Origin: JABURQ01 sp029243145
GTDB lineage: Bacteria > Planctomycetota > Planctomycetia > Planctomycetales > Planctomycetaceae
Length of the DNA: 64,000 nucleotides
Assembly: GCA_965660145.1 (NCBI GenBank)
Contig: CBFHYX010000017.1
Span: forward strand, 1-64,000
Direction: 5' to 3'
Program-made: the position numbers and the translations under genes
Shown here: positions 53,987 through 61,450 of the stretch, in pieces
Layout of the letters: each line of letters opens with the position of its first letter
How positions within the stretch are numbered: position 1 is the first letter of the stretch
Notes under the pieces: model-generated
Databases searched by the model: none
The model's input: only the letters and a program-made list of their open reading frames with translations
Told to the model about the DNA's origin: nothing

Positions 53987-54880
53987 ATGGAAATCGCCAT
54001 CCTCTCCAGAGGTGAAAATCTCTACTCAACACGTCGTCTTGTCGAAGCGGCTGAAGAACGCGGTCACGAACCCGAAGTGATCGACTACATTCGTTGTGTG
54101 ATGGATATTTCGTCTTCTAACCCGACCGTTCGGTATATGGGGAGGACGCTTGATGAGTTTGACGCGGTCATTCCCAGAATCGGTGTCTCAAAGACATTTT
54201 ATGGAGCTGCCGTTGTGCGTCAATTCGAGATGATGGGAACTTTCGTGACGAGTCCGGCGCAGGCAATTACCAACTCCCGCGACAAATTACGCTCGATGCA
54301 AATGTTGGCTCGCGATGGCGTCGATATGCCCGTGACGGGGTTTGCTCACTCGACGAAAGATATTGCCGGCTTGTTGGAACAGGTTGGTGGAACGCCGGTG
54401 GTGATCAAATTGTTGGAAGGAACACAGGGGATCGGTGTCATTCTTGCTGAGAACCGAAAAGCCGCGGAGGCAGTGATCGAAGCGTTTATGTTGTTAGACG
54501 CCAACATTCTGGTGCAGGAGTTTATCAAAGAAGCCGACGCAACAGATATCCGTTGCTTTGTGGTCGGAGACCGTGTTGTGGCGGCCATGAAACGAGTGGG
54601 TGAACCGGGAGAGTATCGTTCAAATCTGCATCGTGGAGGAACGGCGGAATCGGTCAAATTGACGCCAGATATGGAACGAGTCGCATTGGATGCCACTCGC
54701 GCGGTTGGTCTGAATATTGCCGGCGTCGATCTTCTGCCTTCCAAGCGTGGCCCTTTGGTGATGGAGGTGAATTCGTCACCGGGACTTGAAGGGGTAGAGG
54801 AGGCAACCGAGATTGATGTTGCAGGTGAGATCATCGATTTCGTCGAACGGACGACCGGTTCAAATTTTGGGACCATGTGA
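53987..54880 (+). CDS. rimK: RimK-type ATP-grasp ligase (ribosomal S6 modification)
   Basis: ATG 53987 is used. The 297-aa product is an ATP-grasp enzyme (SRGENLYSTRRLVEAAEERGHE, AITNSRDKLRSMQMLARDGVDMPVT, PVVIKLLEGTQGIGVILAEN, LVQEFIKEADATDIRCFVVG, MEVNSSPGLEGVEEAT). RimK ligates glutamates to the C-terminus of ribosomal protein S6. The RimB-like protease gene directly precedes it, the typical pair; RimA is absent. Confidence 0.9.
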   Translation: MEIAILSRGENLYSTRRLVEAAEERGHEPEVIDYIRCVMDISSSNPTVRYMGRTLDEFDAVIPRIGVSKTFYGAAVVRQFEMMGTFVTSPAQAITNSRDKLRSMQMLARDGVDMPVTGFAHSTKDIAGLLEQVGGTPVVIKLLEGTQGIGVILAENRKAAEAVIEAFMLLDANILVQEFIKEADATDIRCFVVGDRVVAAMKRVGEPGEYRSNLHRGGTAESVKLTPDMERVALDATRAVGLNIAGVDLLPSKRGPLVMEVNSSPGLEGVEEATEIDVAGEIIDFVERTTGSNFGTM

Positions 54881-55047
54881 TTTGTCCCAAGCGTCGAGCA
54901 AAACGTGACACGACGTAAGTTCTTGTATTGCTTGATGCTATGGCAGAGCTCCCGCTTTGATGTGTCTTTTTTGAGCTTGGCTCTTACAATGTGTCTGCCG
55001 GTTCCGGCGTTCATTCAGGCACATTCCTTCTGAGAGAAAGAATTCCC

Positions 55048-55599
55048 ATGTGGTTTAGCGAAGATGCGTGGACACCCATGTTTCTGATCGGCAGTGTGGG
55101 AGTGATCCTGGCGTTTGTTTCCGTCGCTCAACAGAAGATGAAATTGCTGGCAGTCGCCGCGTTATTGGGCGTTGTCTGTGGAGTGATCTATTTCGTTGAG
55201 CAGAGAATTGTGACGGACGGTGAAAAGATCGAGATGCAAATCTATGAGCTGGCAGAAGAATTCCACGAAAATGATATGGCAGCAGTGATCGCACATTTTT
55301 CGCCGCAAGATAAAGTTCTTCAGGCTGTGGTTACTGGCGCAGTCTCCATGGTCGATATTGCTGAGGATTATCGGATCACCGACCTCCAAGTCACAACGAA
55401 GGCCGAGAACACGCTCGCTGAATCGCACTTTCGTGTTAATGTCACGGCGACGGTCACCGGATACGGGAATGTGGGACGGCAGCCAACACGTTGGAAAGTC
55501 AATTGGCAGAAAATGGCTGGCGAGTGGAAAATTATCGAAGTGAAACGATTGCAGGTGATCGGTGATCAAGAAATGGGGATTCTCGAAAAGCAGCAATAA
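55048..55599 (+). CDS. Membrane protein with an NTF2-like C-terminal domain
   Basis: ATG 55048 (MWFSEDAWTPMFLIGSVG) is preferred; longer frames lack signal character. The 183-aa product has two TM helices (residues about 8-26 and 33-51) and a C-terminal NTF2/SnoaL-like domain (YELAEEFHENDMAAVIAHFSPQDK, LAESHFRVNVTATVTGYGNVGRQPTRWKVNWQKMAGEWKIIEV). The NTF2 fold is usually a small-ligand or partner-binding pocket. The role is unknown. The convergent TPR gene ends 6 nt downstream. Confidence 0.6.
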   Translation: MWFSEDAWTPMFLIGSVGVILAFVSVAQQKMKLLAVAALLGVVCGVIYFVEQRIVTDGEKIEMQIYELAEEFHENDMAAVIAHFSPQDKVLQAVVTGAVSMVDIAEDYRITDLQVTTKAENTLAESHFRVNVTATVTGYGNVGRQPTRWKVNWQKMAGEWKIIEVKRLQVIGDQEMGILEKQQ

Positions 55600-55604
55600 G
55601 CGTT

Positions 55605-57914
55605 TCATTGATTTTGAGACAATCGTTGCAGCATGTTCGTAATTCTTACTTGTCGTTCCTGAACTTCGGTCAGTTCCTGAGAGGTCACGGTACGAATTCG
55701 ATTGTATTCCGCATACTCGGGAACATGTTTTTCGAGTTGATGAATGACTTCTCCGTTGATCTGTTCGGGGTTGCCCGAACGGGCGAGTTGAATGAGCCGA
55801 AGCACCTCTTTCACGTCGGGACTCTCTTCTCCTAATTGCTCTACGAAAATGTTGCCGGCTTTCACGAGAGATTGTTGTGCAGCTTGCGGATCACCATCCA
55901 GCAAATAAGCGCGCCCCATTTCAACGAGAACATTGGCGTAAGGTTGGCCGTCTGCTCCCAATTGTTTTTTGGCGAGGGCTTCCAAGTCGACCAGTTCTTC
56001 CAATGCCTGTCGTGGGTTGCCCAGCAAGCGTTTGACTCGGGCGACTTCAACCATCGCTTCGATTACCTCGGGGTGTTCCCGTCCCAGATAATCGCAAAGA
56101 ACTCGCTCACTTTGTTCGACGAGTGCTTTGCCGCGGTCTTTCTCGTCCGTTTCTAACAGCACAACGCCTAGCGCTGAAATTGCCGTGGCATACTCGGGAT
56201 GTTTCTGGCCGTACTTGTCTTGCGCCAATCTGACGGCTTCGGTCAATGTCGATTTTGCGAGTCCATGTTCATCCATGTTCTGATACACGGTGGCAGCCCG
56301 ATACAAATACTCTGCGTACTCGGGATGATTTTCCTCCAACGCATCCACAGCAATGCTCCCGGCGACATTGATAACCTGTTTCACAAATTATTTTTGCGGA
56401 TTGTAAGATTCAAGCACGGCGATGTGAGAGAGTGTTTGGGCGAGCCAAATCGAATCTGGACCAAGCTTCTGTTCAAAAACTTCTGCCGCGTGAATTAACG
56501 TCTCTTCGGCTTTTGCCCGTTTTCCGATTTCAAAATAGATCACAGCCAAATCGAGAGAAGCTTTGGCGTATTGCGGGTGATCCTTTCCAATTTGTTGTTC
56601 CAAAAGATGACACGCTTGTTGAATGAGAACGGCGGACTCTTTCTTACGGCCTTCTTCTCGGCGAATCGTCGCTAATTGCACCAGATGTTGTGCCGCACGC
56701 GGATCATCGCGGCCAATCGTGTTATCGATAATTGCGATTGATTGGTTCATCAATCGCGTCGCCTGCTCTTTTTGCCCAAGAAGCAGAGCGGCTTGCGCGG
56801 TGTTTCCCAGTGCGACAGCGACAGAAGGGTGATTGGCTCCATAGATTGCTGATTGCAGTTTGGCGGCTTTTAGGAACGCCGCCATCCCTTTTTCATAATC
56901 AGATGCGGCCATCGCCACATTCCCGATCAGGTTGGAATTGTCGGCCTCAGCGGCAGTCATTCCTTCCAGGTTTGCATAAATCTCTCCAGCTTGTAGAGCG
57001 TACCTCAGCTCTACCTGGGGATCTCCTGTTTCGGACATGTACAGCGCCAGGTTGTTAATCGCGTTCGCATATTGCTCATGTTGAAGTCCGTAGACAGTCT
57101 CAGAGTCTCGCACAACTTGTGTTTGTAACCGGGTGGCTTCCTTCAGATATCCTGCCAGATAAAATCCCGAAGCAGAATCTCCCAAAGCTCCCACTACAAG
57201 AGGCGAGAGCCCCACTGTCTCGCGTCCGATGCGGGCCGCTTCGTAAAGAATCGATGCCGCCTCGCGACCCCGTTCGAGTTCAATCAATGTTCGTCCATAA
57301 ATTCGCATCGCCAGCGCGGTGCTGATGGTCTCACGACCGAGAGTCTCCAGATACAATCGTATGCATTCCTGTTGTGGCAATGCGGCTGATTCATACGCTC
57401 CTGCATCAAACTGTGCTTGTCCTTGCTGGTAGAATTCGCGTGCACGCTTCAATTGTGTTAGTGAGTTGTTGTCCAATGCGGCGATGGAACGAGCTTCTTG
57501 CAGAAACGCTTCCGCCATCCTGATTTCCCAGTGATCCTTCTGGGGATGGAATCCTTTTCGAGCGGCGACCAGTTCTGTCCGAAACTGGACGCATCGCGCG
57601 GGTGCTTCATATTCTGTTTGATCAGCGAGAAACGACAGTAAACCGATATGTTCGTCAAGCAGTTTCTTTTCTAACCAATCAGGAATGTCTTGATTGAGAA
57701 GAAGTTGCTCGCTCTTGCGAACCGAATCGGCAATCTGAAATCGTTCCGTGACATCTTGTGATTTCAGAAAGGCATCAAGCAATCCTTGACGACGATCTAG
57801 CTCGGCCTGGATTTGTGTCGGAGCGAGCTTGTCATCCGCTGATAACTGAGCACACAAGCTGACCCATGAGAGGGTCAGGACCAGACAGGAAACCCATTTG
57901 TCGCGGCTGCACAT
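55605..57914 (-). pseudogene. TPR repeat protein interrupted by an in-frame TAA
   Basis: ATG 57914 (MCSRDKWVSCLVLTLSWVSLCAQLSADDKL) begins a signal peptide; an upstream frame back to 58289 overlaps the TolC gene and is not used. The protein has repeated 42-residue kinesin-light-chain-type TPRs of the form A-x-x-x-YE-x-LG-x-x-HP-x-Y/I-A. At 56388-56390 the frame reads TAA after NPQK, then continues FVKQVINVAGSIAVD with intact TPRs to the end. The spacing from the Ser in GPDSIWLA to the His in ENHPEYA is exactly 42 when the stop counts as one residue, as in neighbouring repeats. So the stop interrupts one protein; real or error is open. Confidence 0.72.
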
Positions 57915-58026
57915 TCTGATCGCTCCATGATTCGATAATTCAGGAGCGAATTTATAGAAAAGGGAGCACTTATCGGTCAATCCCGATGCACTTCCCAAAG
58001 CGACAACCCAGCGACAACGCAGCCTG

Positions 58027-59784
58027 TTAAAGAGCTGCGGGAGCCACGACGGGCCAGCCGAGTGCCCATTGCAGACGGAACTGAGCTTCGTTGTATTCTG
58101 TGACCGCCTTGAGATACGCACGGCTCGCGTCTTCGAGAGCACGCAACGATTGCAGGGCTTCGATGGGAAGTCCTTGACCATCCCGAATACGGCGAACATT
58201 GCGTTCATAGGAATTCTGGGCAGACGCGATGGCTTCTTTTGTGATCGACATTCGATTGCGACGGTGCGTGACTTGCGAGTGGGCTTCATTCACTTCAGCA
58301 GCGACTTGGTCGAGTAGACGAACTTTTTGAAACTTCGCTTGTTCAACGCGGGCTTGAGTTTCCCGGCGGGCTGCTTTTTCGCCCAATCCCAGATTGCGGA
58401 CTTCCCACATCATCAAGGCGTCGAAATCGTAGCGACCGCTGAAGTCATCTGTAGTATTACCCAGTCCTCCTCCGAATCCTCCGGCACTCATTCCTAACAT
58501 CACGCTGGGCACCAACGGAGCGTACTTCTGACGCTTGTATTGATCGCACGCCGCAGACACCAAATTCTGGGCTTCTTTCAATTCGGGACGGTTCATCAAG
58601 CCAGTGCTGATTAGCGTCCCTTTTTCGTATTCTGTGGTGATGAGTTCAATCGGAACGACCATCGGATCACGGGGCACGATTCTTTGTCCGGCATCAATGC
58701 TGAGGGTTTGTGCCAGGCGAGCCGAAGCAATGTCGGCTTGTTCATTCACTTCAGAAATTCGACTATTCAGGAGAGACAGCTCGGTCGCCATTCGGTCTGC
58801 ATCGGCTTGAAGTCCTTGTCCAGAGGCAGCGAAGTCACTCGTGATTTTGGAAAGGTCTCGAGTTCGGTCGCGAGATTGTTCGAGAATTCGATGATCTTGT
58901 TCAGCGTTTAGCAGTTCGATGTATGCGAGTGCCACGTTGAGTAGTTGTTTGTTTTGTGTGGCATTGGCGGCATGTCCGCGAGCCCAGGCATTCTTTTGAG
59001 CAATTTCGGGTTGGAAGTAGGCATCAGCCATATGGAATTGAGCCACCACCCCCGGTCTGGGTGTTGTTCCGGCTCCGGTGGCTCCTTCGCCCATCCCCAG
59101 TTGAAACGAGTTTCGGTTCACATCGACAATTTGACCATTACTCGACTGATAATTTCCGTCGTGGCGGTGGTAACTGAACCCGGCTTGTAACGACGGAAGC
59201 CAGAGAACTTCAGCTTGATCGAGTTGTGCGTAGGCTTCCTGAACTCGCCATTGAGCAAACCCGATCACTGGGTGTTGTCCCCCCACCATGCTGAGAGTTG
59301 AGACGAGATCGAGTTCCCGTTGCTCCGGCTCGGCGAATGAGATATCGACCAATTTTACGGGTGTCGATTCGACGGCGTGATCTTCTGCCGCCGGGAGTGG
59401 TAGAAGAGTAGGGCTGTTTCCAGTCTTTGCAGACACAGGCTGTATGTTCCCAACCGTCTCTTCGGGGACCAGTTGCACTTTGTAAGCCTGTCCATCGATC
59501 ATCAAGGTTGCCATTTTAGCAGAGCCAACAGAGCGGGACTCATGATTGGCAACGGAGAAATCGGTTCGATCACCACGAATCCGGTTGGGAGTCGCCAACT
59601 TCGCAGAGAGTCCTGAGTTGGGGATCTCACGATTGTCGGTTTCAGCAAACTCCGAAGCATCATAAGCAATGGCACGCTCCGGTTCGTGTGGTCCGTTCTG
59701 GCTGAGCCAGTTTCGAGACGATTGACAGCCTGAGACTGAGAGTATCAGACACAGTGGAATGATCGCAGATTGGTGTAGTCGCAT
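58027..59784 (-). CDS. TolC-family outer-membrane efflux lipoprotein
   Basis: The 585-aa protein has a lipobox VSGCQ (Cys 20) and a long variable N-terminal part of about 165 residues. Two TolC-like helical repeats follow with periodicity typical of outer-membrane factors (WRVQEAYAQLDQAEVLWLPSL, LNVALAYIELLNAEQDHRILEQSRDRTRDL, NSRISEVNEQADIASARLAQ, AEVNEAHSQVTHRRNRMSITKEAIASAQNSYERNVRRI). With the divergent HlyD-like and RND genes it should form a tripartite export pump. The large N-terminal extension is unusual. Confidence 0.88.
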   Translation of the reverse strand: MRLHQSAIIPLCLILSVSGCQSSRNWLSQNGPHEPERAIAYDASEFAETDNREIPNSGLSAKLATPNRIRGDRTDFSVANHESRSVGSAKMATLMIDGQAYKVQLVPEETVGNIQPVSAKTGNSPTLLPLPAAEDHAVESTPVKLVDISFAEPEQRELDLVSTLSMVGGQHPVIGFAQWRVQEAYAQLDQAEVLWLPSLQAGFSYHRHDGNYQSSNGQIVDVNRNSFQLGMGEGATGAGTTPRPGVVAQFHMADAYFQPEIAQKNAWARGHAANATQNKQLLNVALAYIELLNAEQDHRILEQSRDRTRDLSKITSDFAASGQGLQADADRMATELSLLNSRISEVNEQADIASARLAQTLSIDAGQRIVPRDPMVVPIELITTEYEKGTLISTGLMNRPELKEAQNLVSAACDQYKRQKYAPLVPSVMLGMSAGGFGGGLGNTTDDFSGRYDFDALMMWEVRNLGLGEKAARRETQARVEQAKFQKVRLLDQVAAEVNEAHSQVTHRRNRMSITKEAIASAQNSYERNVRRIRDGQGLPIEALQSLRALEDASRAYLKAVTEYNEAQFRLQWALGWPVVAPAAL

Positions 59785-60073
59785 AGATAGACCTTCCCTG
59801 GTCGGTTTTTCCGGCCAAGCCGGACATTGGGGTCATATCGGTTGTCGCTTCGCAGCAGACGTAGGAATGCTGACGATATCGCGGCTTTGTTAGCAGGGTG
59901 GCGACAGTTCTGCGGGATGATCCGGTTGTGACGAGCGGTTGGGATGATCGCGTTCTCACCGGCATTGTGAACGGTGGGAATGCAAATATCAGACTCTGTG
60001 TGGTGTTAACTCTCCTACTCGGTGTTATCCTTAAAGTCTTCCAAAAACGCCTGCTTTGAAAGGTCGCTGATCC

Positions 60074-61393
60074 ATGAAACCATTGGGATTCGTCTTACTC
60101 ATCATCACCAGCATGGCTCTCTCTGCCTGTACTCCCACGGTTTCCACTTCCGAAATGGAAGTCAACAAAGACAAATTGATCCCGGTCAAAACAGTGGCGG
60201 TGGAAGAAGTCAAACTCGAACACACGACAACTCAGCCAGCCACCGTGCGTCCTTTTTACCAAGCAGAAATTCAAGCACGTGTCTCGGGTTACGTGGAAGA
60301 AGTGAAAGTCGATATTGGTGATCCGGTCAAGGAAAACCAGGTATTGGCCATCCTCTCCATCCCGGAAATGAAGAAACAGGTCGCCGTGATGAATTCCAAA
60401 ATTAAACGATACCAAGCACTCGAAACACAAGCACTCGCTGGTATCGAACTCGCGAAAGCGGATATCGTTTCTTCTCAGGCACAATTCACACAGGCCAAAT
60501 CGGAATTGAACCGAGTGGCCGCTTCATTGGCGGCTGCTGAAGCAGAATTCCAACGGACAGAAGATCTCGTCCAACGACAATCTTTGGCTCCTCGAGTCCT
60601 CGACGAAGTTCGGAAAAAAAGGGATTCGGAAAAAGCGGCTCTCGAAGCCGTTAAGTCCTCCATCCTCTCTGCCGAAGCCAACGTGACTGTCTCTCAAGCT
60701 CGACAAGCGGCCGCAGAGGCCGATTTGAGTGTCGCAAAAGCAGACACTAAGATCGCCCAAAGTGAACTCGAAGAACTGAACGTCATGATTGAATACGGTG
60801 TTTTGAAAGCTCCGTTTGCTGGTGTCGTCACGGCACGTTCGATTGATCCCGGTGACCTTGTCCGAAATCTGGAATCGAGCAAAAGCGGACATTCGTTATT
60901 CGTGATTAGCCAGATCAGCACAGTCCGTGTGCAGATTCCTATCCCTGAAATTGATGCCGTGCGAGTGAATCGTGGTGATCAAGTGACGCTCTCTTTTCCG
61001 TTCTATAAGGATGAACCAGAAATCAAAGGTTTGGTCTCACGATTGACGCAAAGTCTCGATTCACATTCTGGCACAATGTTGATCGAAGTCGATATTGATA
61101 ACGCGAAGGGCAAACTATTGCCGGGAATGTTCGGTCAGGCATCGATTAACCTCTCCACGAAAGTTGCCTCCCACACACTTCCCGCTCGGGCAGTTCGTTT
61201 CACAGAAGCCGGTGAAGCCTATGTCTATGTTCTCGACAAAGACAAAACTGTCTCCGTGATCGATGTGAAAACTGGATTCGATGATGGCAACACTATCGAA
61301 ATTGTCTCGGGTGTTGAGACGGGACAGGATGTTATCGACGCACATCGCGAACGCTTCACTAACGGTCAAAAAGTCAATGTTCTGCAAGACTGA
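60074..61393 (+). CDS. RND/HlyD periplasmic adaptor lipoprotein
   Basis: The 439-aa protein has a lipobox ALSAC (Cys 19). It has the membrane-fusion plan: a lipoyl/barrel-sandwich half (FYQAEIQARVSGYVEEVKVDIGDPVKENQVLAIL), a long coiled-coil hairpin about residues 90-250 (many Ala/Glu/Gln heptads), the second lipoyl half (LKAPFAGVVTARSIDPGDLVR), and beta-barrel and membrane-proximal domains (MFGQASINL). The RND pump starts 58 nt downstream; the TolC-like gene is divergent, about 290 bp away. Confidence 0.93.
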   Translation: MKPLGFVLLIITSMALSACTPTVSTSEMEVNKDKLIPVKTVAVEEVKLEHTTTQPATVRPFYQAEIQARVSGYVEEVKVDIGDPVKENQVLAILSIPEMKKQVAVMNSKIKRYQALETQALAGIELAKADIVSSQAQFTQAKSELNRVAASLAAAEAEFQRTEDLVQRQSLAPRVLDEVRKKRDSEKAALEAVKSSILSAEANVTVSQARQAAAEADLSVAKADTKIAQSELEELNVMIEYGVLKAPFAGVVTARSIDPGDLVRNLESSKSGHSLFVISQISTVRVQIPIPEIDAVRVNRGDQVTLSFPFYKDEPEIKGLVSRLTQSLDSHSGTMLIEVDIDNAKGKLLPGMFGQASINLSTKVASHTLPARAVRFTEAGEAYVYVLDKDKTVSVIDVKTGFDDGNTIEIVSGVETGQDVIDAHRERFTNGQKVNVLQD

Positions 61394-61450
61394 TGATTCC
61401 CCGGTTTTAGATTCATGAGATCCTTCGCCGCTTAAAAGAAACGCCAACCC

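Noticed and set aside
5076..56390. Reassignment of TAG to an amino acid as the cause of the in-frame stops
   Set aside because: TGA and TAA occur in the same way, and TAG ends intact genes here (the HTTM-like gene at 7408), so no single codon is reassigned.
57915..58289. N-terminal extension of the TPR reading frame into the TolC-like gene
   Set aside because: It overlaps a gene on the same strand and has no signal peptide or homology; ATG 57914 begins a clear signal peptide.
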